DNA of 64,000 nucleotides, taken from the NCBI RefSeq assembly GCF_014648275.1, contig NZ_BMQU01000004.1:62001-126000 (forward strand). Direction: 5' to 3'. Below, one piece after another: positions 45,043-55,280 of the stretch. The notes under the pieces were generated by a model that worked only from the letters and a program-made list of their open reading frames with translations, had not been told where the DNA came from and made no database searches. The DNA comes from Pseudomonas laurentiana (lineage in GTDB: Bacteria; Pseudomonadota; Gammaproteobacteria; Pseudomonadales; Pseudomonadaceae). How positions within the stretch are numbered: position 1 is the first letter of the stretch; each line of letters begins with the position of its first letter. Position numbers and translations under genes: made by a program.

Positions 45043-45846
45043 ATGCAGTTGAGCGCGTTATACCGTTACCCTCTCAAGTCGGCCCAGGGAGAAGTGTTAC
45101 AGCAGTCGTCTTGTGGGCTGCTGGGGCTGACTGGAGACCGACGCTGGATGTTGGTGGAGCGCGACAGCGGGCGCTTCCTGACCCAGCGTGCTCACCCTCG
45201 GATGAGTCAATTGTCTGCCCTTTATGATGCAGAGGGCGGCCTGCTGCTCAGTGCGCCAGGCCAAGACACACTTCGCGTTTCCATACCGGGCCCCGATGAC
45301 GACCTGCGCGGTGTCACCCTCTGGCGCGATACCCTGCGTGTCCCGGATGCCGGGGATGCGGCGGCGGACTGGTTGAGCGTGTTCATGGGCATCGCTGTAC
45401 GCCTGGTGCACGTACCGGAACAGCGTACCCGCTACCTGCCTGCCGGGTATGGCGAGAATAGCGACCGTGTCGCTTTTGCTGACGGTTTTCCCTTGCTGTT
45501 GATTGGCCAGGCATCGCTTGATGACTTGGTGCAACGTGTGGGGCGGCCGTTGACGATGCAGCGCTTTCGACCAAACCTGGTGGTCGAAGGGAGTGCTCCG
45601 TTTGCCGAGGATGGTTGGAAACGCATCCGCATCGGCACGCAGACGTTTCGCGTGCTCAAGCCATGTACCCGTTGCATCCTGACCACGATTGACCCGCAGA
45701 CGGGTGAGCGCAGCGCCGACCGTGAGCCGTTGACTACGTTGAAGACGTTTCGACAGAAGGAGGGCGATGTGATGTTCGGGCAAAACCTGGTTGCCGATGG
45801 CGAGGGTGTGCTGGAGGTAGGGATGCCGGTAACGGTGCTGGAGTGA
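45043..45846 (+). CDS. MOSC-domain protein (YcbX-like)
   Basis: The 267-residue protein has an N-terminal beta-barrel (MOSC_N: LYRYPLKSAQGEVL and LGLTGDRRWMLV) and a C-terminal MOSC domain with the conserved KPCTRCILTTIDPQTG cysteine motif, which in YcbX binds molybdenum cofactor. YcbX works in detoxification of N-hydroxylated bases with a reductase. A separate ferredoxin domain is not present, so this is the shorter form. GGGAG upstream supports the ATG at 45043. It converges on slt across a strong hairpin. Confidence 0.9.
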   Translation: MQLSALYRYPLKSAQGEVLQQSSCGLLGLTGDRRWMLVERDSGRFLTQRAHPRMSQLSALYDAEGGLLLSAPGQDTLRVSIPGPDDDLRGVTLWRDTLRVPDAGDAAADWLSVFMGIAVRLVHVPEQRTRYLPAGYGENSDRVAFADGFPLLLIGQASLDDLVQRVGRPLTMQRFRPNLVVEGSAPFAEDGWKRIRIGTQTFRVLKPCTRCILTTIDPQTGERSADREPLTTLKTFRQKEGDVMFGQNLVADGEGVLEVGMPVTVLE

Positions 45847-45855
45847 GAAGCGGTG

Positions 45856-45891
45856 TGCAGCCATGGAGCCTGTCAAGGCTCCATGGCTGCA
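45856..45891. terminator. Two-way terminator between the MOSC gene and slt
   Basis: A perfect 15-bp stem TGCAGCCATGGAGCC / GGCTCCATGGCTGCA with loop TGTCAA sits between the two convergent stop codons. A T-run is absent, but the stem is very strong. Confidence 0.75.
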
Positions 45892-45902
45892 TCAGCGGGG
45901 GC

Positions 45903-47831
45903 TTACTGATCGTCAAAGTAGCGTTCGTGCCAGTCCACCAGTGGCTGTGGTGAGTTGAGCTTTTGCCCATAGATCACCGAGTAGGACAGCACGTTCTGTA
46001 CATATTGGCGCGTTTCGTCGAAGGGGATCGATTCAACCCAGACGTCGAAGCTCAGGTGGTTGGCGCCCCGTAGCCATTGTCTGACACGGCCGGGGCCGGC
46101 GTTATAGGCGGCCGAGGCGAGCACCCGGTTGCCATTGAACTGGCCGTGTACCTGGCTCAGGTAGGCGGCGCCCAGCTGGATGTTCTTCTCCGGGTTCAAT
46201 ACCTGTGCCGGGGATGCCAGCGGAATGCTGAACTTGCGGGCGGTCTCTTTGGCGGTGGCAGGCATCAATTGCATCAGGCCGCTGGCGCCAACGCTGGAGC
46301 GCGCATCATCCATGAAGGCACTTTCCTGACGGGTAATGGCAAATACCCAGCTTGAGTGCAGTCCGCGGGCTTGGGCTTCGCGCACGAGGGTGTCGCGGTG
46401 CGCCATCGGGAAGCGGATATCCAGATCATCCCAGTACTGTGCCTGGCTGATGGTGCGAATGGCCGGGAAGTACCAGCGCATGTCGTACGCCAGCTTGGCT
46501 TGGGCAACCATCTCGTCGCGGTTGAAGTGGCGGCTGACGTGATACCACTCGCGGCGTCCGTCAACGATCTGTCCACGGGCATGGAACTCCAGGGCACGGC
46601 GTATGCCCGGAGTGTTGCGCACCTTGTTGATGACCTGCTGGCTCAGCACCAACGGCTTGCTGTTGAGCTGGTAGGGCGTTTGTGCGCGGTCGGCGGCAAG
46701 GAACCCATAGAAATCGCGTTCACGGGCGACGGTCTTGTACATCAGTGGAATTTGCGGGTTCTTCGGTTGTGCCAGTTCCAGGCTGCGGACTTGCCAGTAG
46801 CGCCAGCGGGTGCTGCTGGCCAGGTCTTGCGGCAAGCGCTTGGTCAGCTCGTAGGCATCCTCCCAGCGGCCCAGGCGCAGCAGCAGGCGCAGACGCCACT
46901 CGGTGACCGTGTTGTCGCGCAACTCTGGATCGTAGCGGGTCATCAGGTCGAGTGCGCGCGGATCGTAGCGGCGCGCCAGGGTCAGACCGATCTCGTTGGC
47001 AATTGCGACTTTCTCGTCACGCGAGAAGTGCATGCGATTGGCGTAGTCGTCGAGCAGCGCCATGGCCCGATCTGGATCCTGGCGAGCCAGGCGCCGCAAG
47101 CCGAGGCTGACCACGTCGGACATGGCTTCGTTGGCTGGGGCAAAGCGGCCCGGCTGATTCAGCAGTTCGGGTTTCTGTGCGACATCGATCAGCAGGCGGC
47201 CTTGTGGGGCGAGGGCGCTCAAGGTCTTGACCAGGTTGTTCGCCAGGGCGTAGTTGCGCGCCTGGGCGGCCAGCTTCAGCCGTTGCCAGCGCTTTTGCTC
47301 CGTCAACTGGCCTTCGGCGGCCCAGCGGTCGAACAAGGCATCGCAGGCTGTGGGTTGTGATTTACCCACCAGCCAGAGTTTTTCGGCACTGGCATAGCCT
47401 TCGGCGCGCTTGCCCTGAATCAGCAGGTGCTGGCCGTTGAGGCAATCGAGTTCGGTGAAGTTGAGCTTGGGGTCGTAGTAGCGGGCAAAGGTATCCCATT
47501 CGCCGCGATCAGCCAGCCAGCGCAACCAGCGCAGTTTCATCCAGTTGGCTTGTGGCAGGTCGCCATGTTCGGCGAGGAACTTCTCGATTTCGGCATTGCT
47601 GGCCGTTTTCAGGCGAGCGGTCAGCTCGTCATACGCCAGGTAAGGTTCGAGAGGATAGTCGCTCAGTGCCTGGGCGTAACGTCGGTACGGGCCGCTGTCG
47701 CCCTTGGCCAGGGCGCGCTTGGCTTCATCGTAATACTGGCGTTGCAGCGTGATATCGGTCGCCTGTGCGGCGCTGACCGCAGAGGCAGAAAGAACAATGC
47801 ATGAAACGAGGGTGTACAGGCGACGGCGCAT
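45903..47831 (-). CDS. slt: Soluble lytic murein transglycosylase (Slt70 family)
   Basis: The 642-residue periplasmic enzyme cleaves the MurNAc-GlcNAc bond of murein with formation of 1,6-anhydroMurNAc. A signal peptide (LYTLVSCIVLSASAVSAAQA) precedes a long helical superhelix (the U- and L-domains) and a C-terminal lysozyme-like domain with catalytic Glu503 in RQESAF, GLMQLMPATA and AAYNAGPGRVRQW. The start at 47831 (MRRRLYTL) has GGAAG 6 bases upstream and opens with the signal peptide. It is divergent from uup. It sits in a group of murein genes shared across the window. Confidence 0.93.
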   Translation of the reverse strand: MRRRLYTLVSCIVLSASAVSAAQATDITLQRQYYDEAKRALAKGDSGPYRRYAQALSDYPLEPYLAYDELTARLKTASNAEIEKFLAEHGDLPQANWMKLRWLRWLADRGEWDTFARYYDPKLNFTELDCLNGQHLLIQGKRAEGYASAEKLWLVGKSQPTACDALFDRWAAEGQLTEQKRWQRLKLAAQARNYALANNLVKTLSALAPQGRLLIDVAQKPELLNQPGRFAPANEAMSDVVSLGLRRLARQDPDRAMALLDDYANRMHFSRDEKVAIANEIGLTLARRYDPRALDLMTRYDPELRDNTVTEWRLRLLLRLGRWEDAYELTKRLPQDLASSTRWRYWQVRSLELAQPKNPQIPLMYKTVARERDFYGFLAADRAQTPYQLNSKPLVLSQQVINKVRNTPGIRRALEFHARGQIVDGRREWYHVSRHFNRDEMVAQAKLAYDMRWYFPAIRTISQAQYWDDLDIRFPMAHRDTLVREAQARGLHSSWVFAITRQESAFMDDARSSVGASGLMQLMPATAKETARKFSIPLASPAQVLNPEKNIQLGAAYLSQVHGQFNGNRVLASAAYNAGPGRVRQWLRGANHLSFDVWVESIPFDETRQYVQNVLSYSVIYGQKLNSPQPLVDWHERYFDDQ

Positions 47832-48041
47832 GATACTTCCGAACAGTTTGACCAAAACAAGTGTCGGCGTCGCCAGCACTGATGGGGATTACCTGGTTAA
47901 GCTTAGCCGGTTGCCGGGGGCTGATCAAAGCACTGTGCTTGTATCGAGTTGTAATGAAGGGCATGGCGCATAGAAGGTTCTTCCTTGATGTGAGTGTGTC
48001 GCAAACCGGGTAGAATACGCGCCCGGTTTTTGGAGAAGATC

Positions 48042-49961
48042 ATGACCCTGCTCAAATTCAGCGATGTGTCCCTGGCTTTCGGCGCGATGCCGTTGCTGGA
48101 CAAAGTGTCCTGGCAAATCGCCCGTGGCGAGCGGGTCTGCATCATCGGCCGCAACGGTACTGGCAAGTCGAGCATGATGCGCCTGGTCAAGGGTGATCAG
48201 AAACCCGACGATGGTGAAATATGGCGCGCGCCAGGGCTGAAGATCGGCGAGCTGCCGCAAGAGCTTCCGGTGGCCGACCAACGGACCGTGTTTGATGTGG
48301 TCGCCGAAGGCCTGGACGGCGTTGGAGCGCTGCTTGCCGAATACCACCACCTGAGTCAGAACATCACCAACGATGCTGACCTGGAAAAGCTCATGCATGT
48401 TCAGCATGACCTTGAGGCGCGTGATGGCTGGCGCCTGCAGCAGTTGGTCGACAGCACCCTGAGCCGCCTGCAGTTGCCCGCCGACAAGACCCTCGCCGAG
48501 CTTTCCGGCGGCTGGCGTCGTCGTGTCCTGCTGGCGCAGGCGCTGGTGTCCGAGCCGGACCTGCTGTTGCTTGACGAACCCACCAACCACCTGGATATCG
48601 GCGCCATCGCCTGGCTTGAAGATGCCTTGAGCGGTTTTGGTGGCGCAGTCCTGTTCATTACCCACGACCGTTCCTTCCTGCAGAACCTGGCGACCCGGAT
48701 CCTTGAACTGGACCGTGGCGGCCTGATCGACTGGAACGGCGACTATGCCAGTTTCCTGGTGCACAAGGAGGCCATGCTGGCCGCCGAGGAAACCGCCAAT
48801 GCGCTGTTTGACAAGCGATTGGCCCAGGAAGAAGTCTGGATCCGCCAGGGCATCAAGGCCCGACGTACCCGTAACGAAGGCCGTGTACGTGCGCTGAAGG
48901 CCTTGCGCGTCGAGCGCAGTGAACGTCGCGAGCGCCAGGGCAAGGCCAACATCCAGCTCGACACCGCCGAGAAATCCGGCAAGCAGGTGATGGTGCTGGA
49001 GAATGTCAGCTTTGCTCACCCAGGTGGCCCGAAGCTGGTGAACGATTTTTCCATGGTGCTGCAGCGTGAGGACCGTATCGGCCTGCTCGGTGCCAACGGT
49101 ACCGGCAAGACTACGCTGCTCAAGCTGATGCTTGGCGACCTGCAACCTGTCAGCGGTACGGTTTCGTCCGGTACCCGGTTGGAAGTGGCCTATTTCGACC
49201 AGTTGCGTCATCAGCTGGACCTGGAAAAAACCGTTATCGATAACCTGGCCGAAGGCCGCGATTTCATTGATATCGATGGCCAGAGCCGTCATGTGCTCAG
49301 CTACCTCGGCGATTTCCTCTTCAGCCCGCAGCGCGCCCGGACCCCGGTCAAGGCGCTGTCGGGAGGAGAGCGTGCGCGCCTGTTGCTCGCCAAGCTGTTC
49401 AGCAAGCCTGCCAACCTGCTGGTGCTCGACGAACCGACCAACGACCTCGATGTAGAGACGCTTGAACTGCTTGAAGAGGTGCTGTCCAGCTTCAAGGGTA
49501 CGGTGTTGATGGTCAGCCACGACCGGGCATTCCTCGACAACGTGGTTACCAGCACCCTGGTGTTCGAGGGTGAGGGTCGTGTGCGTGAGTATGTGGGTGG
49601 GTATCAGGACTGGATCCGCCAAGGCGGTTCGCCGAAGTTGCTCGGTGTGACCGAAAACAAATCCGGTAAGCCTGAGCTCAACAGTGCGGTGGTCAGCGCA
49701 CCTGAGCCAGAGCCCGCAGCGGTTGTTCAACCGGTAGAGGCGAAGAAGAAGCTCAGCTACAAACTGCAGCGTGAACTGGACGCCTTGCCGGGGCAGATCG
49801 ACGAGCTTGAGCAGAAGATGGCCGCCGTTCAGGCTCAAATCGCCGACTCAAGTTTCTATCAGCGCCCAATCGACGAGACCTCCAAGGTGCTCGCGCAGTT
49901 GGAGTCGATGCAGGGTGAGCTGGATGTGTTGGTAGAGCGCTGGGCTGAACTGGACAGTTGA
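48042..49961 (+). CDS. uup: ABC-F ATPase (Uup)
   Basis: The 639-residue cytosolic protein has two ABC nucleotide-binding domains with Walker A motifs GRNGTGKSS (residues 36-44) and GANGTGKTT, and Walker B/D-loop sequences LLLLDEPTNHLD and LLVLDEPTNDLD. There is no membrane domain, and the long linker RRTRNEGRVRALKALRVER is typical of ABC-F proteins. The C-terminal coiled-coil ending (LPGQIDELEQKMAAVQAQI) is a Uup feature. Uup suppresses precise transposon excision and is thought to act on ribosome or DNA branch structures. GGAGA 7 bases upstream supports the ATG at 48042. Confidence 0.92.
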   Translation: MTLLKFSDVSLAFGAMPLLDKVSWQIARGERVCIIGRNGTGKSSMMRLVKGDQKPDDGEIWRAPGLKIGELPQELPVADQRTVFDVVAEGLDGVGALLAEYHHLSQNITNDADLEKLMHVQHDLEARDGWRLQQLVDSTLSRLQLPADKTLAELSGGWRRRVLLAQALVSEPDLLLLDEPTNHLDIGAIAWLEDALSGFGGAVLFITHDRSFLQNLATRILELDRGGLIDWNGDYASFLVHKEAMLAAEETANALFDKRLAQEEVWIRQGIKARRTRNEGRVRALKALRVERSERRERQGKANIQLDTAEKSGKQVMVLENVSFAHPGGPKLVNDFSMVLQREDRIGLLGANGTGKTTLLKLMLGDLQPVSGTVSSGTRLEVAYFDQLRHQLDLEKTVIDNLAEGRDFIDIDGQSRHVLSYLGDFLFSPQRARTPVKALSGGERARLLLAKLFSKPANLLVLDEPTNDLDVETLELLEEVLSSFKGTVLMVSHDRAFLDNVVTSTLVFEGEGRVREYVGGYQDWIRQGGSPKLLGVTENKSGKPELNSAVVSAPEPEPAAVVQPVEAKKKLSYKLQRELDALPGQIDELEQKMAAVQAQIADSSFYQRPIDETSKVLAQLESMQGELDVLVERWAELDS

Positions 49962-49968
49962 CGAGTTG

Positions 49969-49996
49969 GGCCCGTCGCGCGGTTGCGCGACGGGCC
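49969..49996. terminator. Two-way terminator between uup and uspA
   Basis: A perfect 12-bp stem GGCCCGTCGCGC / GCGCGACGGGCC with loop GGTT lies between the convergent genes. It has no immediate T-run, but the GC-rich stem is long enough to act on both strands. Confidence 0.75.
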
Positions 49997-50002
49997 TGCG
50001 TG

Positions 50003-50446
50003 TCACTCGGGTTTTTTTGCCAGGCGCACGGCAAGTACGTCGCAGGGAGCGCCATGCAGTACGTCGTTGGCGGTGGAACCCAGTAGCAGGGCCAGCCCAT
50101 GACGACCATGGCTACCGACCACGATCAGGTCGCAACCCTGTTCCTTGGCCAGCGTATGGATCTCCTGGCGTGGTTGGCCGTAGGTCAGGTGGACGTTGCT
50201 CTTGTTCAGTTCAGGGTATTTGTTGATGACGCGATCCATGCGTTCCTTGGCCTGATCGAATTGTTGCTGTTGCAGTTGTGACAGGTCCATCGGCACATCG
50301 CCGCCAAAGGCCATGGCCATGGGCTCGACGATATGCACCAGCGATACCTTGGTTTCGCCAGTGCTGGCGAGTTCACGGGCACGTTTTATGACCGGATCGC
50401 ACTCTTCGGTAAGGTCTACAGCAACCAGTATGTGTTCGTAGGACAT
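50003..50446 (-). CDS. Universal stress protein (UspA family)
   Basis: The 147-residue protein has the Rossmann-like UspA fold: N-terminal EHILVAVDLTEE and C-terminal VVGSHGRHGLALLLGSTANDVL, which resembles the G-x2-G-x(8-9)-G(S/T) nucleotide-binding loop. It should be a cytosolic stress protein. The ATG at 50446 has AGGAG upstream. It converges on uup. Whether it binds ATP or homodimerises without it is not certain from sequence alone. Confidence 0.92.
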   Translation of the reverse strand: MSYEHILVAVDLTEECDPVIKRARELASTGETKVSLVHIVEPMAMAFGGDVPMDLSQLQQQQFDQAKERMDRVINKYPELNKSNVHLTYGQPRQEIHTLAKEQGCDLIVVGSHGRHGLALLLGSTANDVLHGAPCDVLAVRLAKKPE

Positions 50447-50556
50447 GAGAGGCTCTCCTGGCAATCGCAATGGTTAAAGTATGGTCGGTTTCGGGCTGAT
50501 TGTTCTGGACTGAGATCAATCAGTTCGTCTTTAAGGCTTAATTAGGAACAACAGAT

Positions 50557-50994
50557 ATGACGGTCTGGCTGGTGGTGTCAATCCTTGCGCTGATTCTCAG
50601 CCCCATGGCGTGGCTGTTGCCGTCCCGTCGGCAGAGTGGGCGCATGGCGCTGCGCATGGAGGCTCGGCGTATGGGCCTGGCCATGCAATTGTCGCCGCAA
50701 ACCTGGCCGCACTGGTTGCCAGAGGAGCCTCCCAGCACCTGTGCGCAGTACCATCGTGCCCGGCGCAAAGGGCGGGAGGACAACTGGTGCTATTGGCAGG
50801 TCGAAACCGGGCAGTGGCAGAATCAGTGGCGTGAACCCTGTGCCGATCCTCGGTTGCTGGAGCAGTTTGCCAAGCTGCCCGAGAGCGTTTACAAGGTCGA
50901 GGCGGGGCCCCAAATGATCGCGCTGTACTGGGGCGAGAAGGGTGAATCGGCTGTATTGCAAAATATTGCCGAAGTGCTCCGCAACCTGGCTTGA
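50557..50994 (+). CDS. Hypothetical single-pass membrane protein
   Basis: The 145-residue protein starts with one hydrophobic helix (MTVWLVVSILALILSPMAWLL) followed by a basic turn PSRRQSGRMALRMEARRMG and a soluble C-terminal domain rich in Trp and charged residues. This suggests an inner-membrane anchored protein facing the cytoplasm. I do not recognise a family. GGAAC about 10 bases upstream supports the ATG at 50557. It stands between uspA and the fadB region with no obvious operon partner. Function is unknown. Confidence 0.78.
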   Translation: MTVWLVVSILALILSPMAWLLPSRRQSGRMALRMEARRMGLAMQLSPQTWPHWLPEEPPSTCAQYHRARRKGREDNWCYWQVETGQWQNQWREPCADPRLLEQFAKLPESVYKVEAGPQMIALYWGEKGESAVLQNIAEVLRNLA

Positions 50995-51012
50995 GCCTTC
51001 AGGCCATTCAAG

Positions 51013-51042
51013 AAAAAAGCCCGATCCATTCGTGATCGGGCT
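51013..51042 (-). terminator. Leftward intrinsic terminator with no assigned gene
   Basis: A perfect 9-bp stem AGCCCGATC / GATCGGGCT (51018-51026 and 51034-51042, interior CATTCGT) is followed on the minus strand by TTTTTT. Nothing annotated on the minus strand reads into it, so it points to an unassigned leftward transcript. Confidence 0.75.
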
Positions 51043-51063
51043 ACGGGCCAGGCAGGCCGGCTA

Positions 51064-51135
51064 TCATTCGTATGGCTTCGAGTGTAGCTGTGCTGCCGTA
51101 TCAGGCTGCACATTCTGATTTTTCTTTTCCTCCAT
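51064..51135 (-). CDS. Possible 23-residue peptide (leftward)
   Basis: A minus-strand ATG at 51135 opens a 23-codon frame encoding a charged, helical peptide (MEEKKNQNVQPDTAAQLHSK...). Its stop lies about 20 bases before a minus-strand intrinsic terminator. No clear ribosome-binding site is seen, and an in-frame GTG five codons upstream is an alternative. It may be a small gene or simply part of a small RNA. Confidence 0.3.
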   Translation of the reverse strand: MEEKKNQNVQPDTAAQLHSKPYE

Positions 51136-51494
51136 GTCTTGAAGGTTCACCGATTGTGGTGAGGCCGCGACGACTATCGTTTATATGAATGATGGTCTAT
51201 CAGCGTGGCTGTGATTTTCCTGTTGCCCAGGGAAAGTGACCGGAAAGTCGCGTTTTCACGACACTTTTGTGTATTTGACAACCGAAGGGATTTCGGAGAA
51301 TGTGTGCACACCCCAATCAAACGGGCGTATGAATTGAGCGTTTGTATTACAAGAAAGCGCTTCCAGAATCCCGACTATCGCGCTGACGGGTGTGCCTGGT
51401 GCAAGGGTTCGACAAACACAGGCTCATGGCCTGGCGAACCTTGCTCCAGCGATCGGCGTGTACTGTTCAGCTTCCATATCGTGGAGATCAGTTG

Positions 51495-53642
51495 ATGATT
51501 TACGAAGGTAAAGCCATCACGGTTAAGGCTCTTGAAAGCGGCATCGTCGAACTGAAGTTCGACCTCAAGGGTGAGTCCGTCAACAAGTTCAACCGTCTTA
51601 CCCTGAACGAACTGCGTCAGGCCGTGGACACTATCAAGGCCGATGCATCGATCAAGGGCGTGATTGTCAGCAGTGGCAAGGACGTGTTCATCGTCGGCGC
51701 GGATATCACCGAGTTTGTCGATAACTTCAAGCTGCCCGAGGCCGAGCTGGTCGCCGGCAACCTGGAAGCCAACCGCATTTTCAGCGATTTCGAAGACCTG
51801 CCGGTGCCGACCGTGGCAGCAATCAACGGCATCGCCCTGGGTGGCGGCCTGGAGATGTGCCTGGCAGCGGACTATCGCGTCATGGCCAGCAGCGCCAAGA
51901 TCGGTTTGCCGGAAGTCAAGCTGGGGATCTACCCGGGCTTCGGCGGTACCGTGCGTCTGCCGCGCCTGATCGGTGCCGACAACGCGATCGAATGGATTGC
52001 CGCCGGCAAGGAGAACCGGGCTGAAGACGCGCTGAAAGTCGGCGCCGTCGATGCCGTGGTTGCGCCTGAGTTGCTGCAGGCAGCGGCATTGGACCTGGTC
52101 AAGCGTGCCATCAGTGGCGAGTTCGATCACAAGGCCAAGCGTCAGCCGAAGCTGGACAAGCTCAAGCTCAATGCCATTGAGCAGATGATGTCGTTTGAAA
52201 CGGCCAAGGGTTTTGTCGCGGGCCAGGCTGGTCCGAACTACCCGGCGCCAGTCGAAGCGATCAAGACCATTCAGAAGGCGGCCAACTTCGGGCGCGACAA
52301 GGCCCTGGAAATCGAGGCTGCCGGTTTCGTCAAGCTGGCCAAGACCTCGGTCGCCCAAAGCCTGATCGGCTTGTTCCTGAACGATCAGGAGCTCAAGCGC
52401 AAGGCCAAGGCCCATGACGAGATCGCGCGTGATGTGAAGCAGGCTGCCGTACTCGGTGCCGGCATCATGGGTGGCGGTATCGCTTACCAGTCAGCGGTCA
52501 AGGGTACGCCGATCCTGATGAAGGATATCCGTGAGGAAGCCATCCAGTTGGGCTTGAACGAAGCCTCCAAACTGCTTGGCAATCGCGTTGAAAAAGGTCG
52601 CCTGACCCCGGCGAAAATGGCCGAAGCGCTGAACGCGATTCGCCCGACCCTGTCCTACGGCGACTTTGCCAACGTCGACATCATCGTCGAAGCCGTGGTC
52701 GAGAACCCCAAGGTCAAGCAAGCGGTACTGGCCGAGGTTGAAGGTCAGGTGAAGGAAGACGCAATCCTGGCCTCCAACACATCGACCATTTCCATCAACC
52801 TGCTGGCCAAGGCGCTCAAGCGTCCGGAAAATTTCGTCGGCATGCACTTCTTCAACCCGGTGCACATGATGCCCCTGGTCGAAGTCATTCGTGGCGAGAA
52901 GTCCAGTGATGTTGCCGTTGCCACCACCGTGGCTTACGCCAAGAAGATGGGCAAGAATCCGATCGTGGTCAACGACTGCCCGGGTTTCCTGGTCAACCGC
53001 GTACTGTTCCCTTACTTCGGTGGTTTCGCCAAGCTGGTCAGCGCCGGTGTCGATTTCGTTCGTATCGACAAGATCATGGAGAAGTTCGGTTGGCCTATGG
53101 GGCCGGCCTACCTCATGGACGTGGTGGGTATCGACACCGGTCACCACGGTCGTGACGTGATGGCCGAAGGCTTCCCTGATCGCATGAAGGACGACCGTCG
53201 TTCGGCTGTCGACGTGCTGTACGAGGCCAAGCGCCTGGGCCAGAAGAATGGCAAAGGCTTCTACGCCTACGAGACCGACAAGCGCGGCAAGCCGAAGAAA
53301 GTCGCTGATGCGTCGGTGCTGGAAGTGCTCAAGCCGATCGTCTACGAACAGCGCGAAGTGAGCGATGAAGACATCATCAACTGGATGATGATCCCGCTGT
53401 GCCTGGAAACCGTGCGCTGCCTGGAAGACGGCATCGTCGAGACCGCTGCCGAAGCAGACATGGGCCTGGTCTACGGCATCGGTTTCCCTCCCTTCCGTGG
53501 CGGTGCGCTGCGCTACATCGACTCGATCGGGGTGGCTGAGTTCGTTGCCCTGGCCGATAAGTACGCCGATCTGGGGCCGCTGTATCACCCCACCGCGAAG
53601 CTGCGTGAAATGGCCAAGAACGGCCAGAGCTTCTTCGGTTAA
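51495..53642 (+). CDS. fadB: Fatty acid oxidation complex alpha subunit
   Basis: The 715-residue bifunctional enzyme combines an N-terminal enoyl-CoA hydratase domain with a C-terminal 3-hydroxyacyl-CoA dehydrogenase. The hydratase glutamates are in place at Glu120 (GGGLE) and Glu140 (GLPE). The dehydrogenase NAD motif [14 protein letters not shown] and the catalytic His in [13 protein letters not shown] are visible. It forms the beta-oxidation complex with FadA, encoded 31 bases downstream. GGAG at 51483-51486 supports the ATG at 51495. In Pseudomonas the operon is repressed by PsrA, whose gene lies about 7 kb downstream. A canonical PsrA site was not clear here. Confidence 0.96.
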   Translation: MIYEGKAITVKALESGIVELKFDLKGESVNKFNRLTLNELRQAVDTIKADASIKGVIVSSGKDVFIVGADITEFVDNFKLPEAELVAGNLEANRIFSDFEDLPVPTVAAINGIALGGGLEMCLAADYRVMASSAKIGLPEVKLGIYPGFGGTVRLPRLIGADNAIEWIAAGKENRAEDALKVGAVDAVVAPELLQAAALDLVKRAISGEFDHKAKRQPKLDKLKLNAIEQMMSFETAKGFVAGQAGPNYPAPVEAIKTIQKAANFGRDKALEIEAAGFVKLAKTSVAQSLIGLFLNDQELKRKAKAHDEIARDVKQAAVLGAGIMGGGIAYQSAVKGTPILMKDIREEAIQLGLNEASKLLGNRVEKGRLTPAKMAEALNAIRPTLSYGDFANVDIIVEAVVENPKVKQAVLAEVEGQVKEDAILASNTSTISINLLAKALKRPENFVGMHFFNPVHMMPLVEVIRGEKSSDVAVATTVAYAKKMGKNPIVVNDCPGFLVNRVLFPYFGGFAKLVSAGVDFVRIDKIMEKFGWPMGPAYLMDVVGIDTGHHGRDVMAEGFPDRMKDDRRSAVDVLYEAKRLGQKNGKGFYAYETDKRGKPKKVADASVLEVLKPIVYEQREVSDEDIINWMMIPLCLETVRCLEDGIVETAAEADMGLVYGIGFPPFRGGALRYIDSIGVAEFVALADKYADLGPLYHPTAKLREMAKNGQSFFG

Positions 53643-53658
53643 GCGCCCAACGATATAG

Positions 53659-54849
<1,191 letters not shown>

Positions 54850-54867
54850 GCGTTTGGCGGTAGGAAG

Positions 54868-54891
54868 CCGGGGCCTTGTGCCCCGGTTTTT
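54868..54891 (+). terminator. Intrinsic terminator of the fadBA operon
   Basis: A perfect 7-bp stem CCGGGGC / GCCCCGG with loop CTTGT is followed by TTTTTG on the plus strand. It lies about 20 bases after the fadA stop codon. Confidence 0.9.
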
Positions 54892-54928
54892 GTTTGTGCA
54901 GGATATTTTTCTCAAGAGGGCAGGCAGC

Positions 54929-55180
54929 ATGCAGATACAACCAGGCGTATACCGGCATTACAAAGGGCCTGAGTATCGTGTATTCAGTGTCGCCCAACAC
55001 TCCGAAACCGAGGAGTGGGTCGTGTTTTATCAAGCGCTCTATGGCGAGTTTGGCCTGTGGGTGCGGCCAGTTTCGATGTTCCTCGAGTCGGTCGAGGTTG
55101 ACGGCGAGCAGGTGCCACGCTTTGCTTTGGTCAAGGCCGAAGAGACGTTGTTTACCTGTGGCGATGCCGAAGCCGGCTAG
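54929..55180 (+). CDS. DUF1653-domain protein
   Basis: The 83-residue protein is a single DUF1653 domain: GVYRHYKGPEYRVFSVAQHSET followed by EEWVVFYQALYGEFGLWVRPVSMF. Its role is unknown, although proteins of this family are widespread in gammaproteobacteria. AGAGGG upstream supports the ATG at 54929. It starts about 40 bases after the fadBA terminator, so it may be transcribed separately and then stop before topA. It is not obviously a part of beta-oxidation. Confidence 0.85.
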   Translation: MQIQPGVYRHYKGPEYRVFSVAQHSETEEWVVFYQALYGEFGLWVRPVSMFLESVEVDGEQVPRFALVKAEETLFTCGDAEAG

Positions 55181-55190
55181 TTCACTGCGC

Positions 55191-55219
55191 TTGACCTCAC
55201 TCTGTTGCCACTATATATA
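55191..55219 (+). promoter_or_regulatory. Likely topA promoter
   Basis: TTGACC (55191-55196), a 17-bp spacer, and TATATA (55214-55219) form a good sigma-70 promoter about 60 bases ahead of topA. No operator was recognised. Confidence 0.6.
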
Positions 55220-55280
55220 GCGGTGCCACGTCAGGTACCTGCCGTGTTTTTATTTTCAGTATTCAGGAATTTTCCGATCC

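Larger units (their letters stand above)
50995..51494. other. Intergenic region upstream of fadB
   Basis: The 500-base stretch contains a leftward-oriented intrinsic terminator (51013-51042), a 23-codon leftward frame (51064-51135), and the fadB leader. Two PsrA-like half-sites CAAAC (51318-51322) and GTTTG (51340-51344) occur 22 bases centre to centre. TTGACA (51275-51280) may be a -35 for fadB. No other gene is evident. Confidence 0.55.

Noticed and set aside
47925-49838. Minus-strand frame of 637 codons opposite uup
   Set aside because: It is the shadow of uup, which has both Walker motifs.
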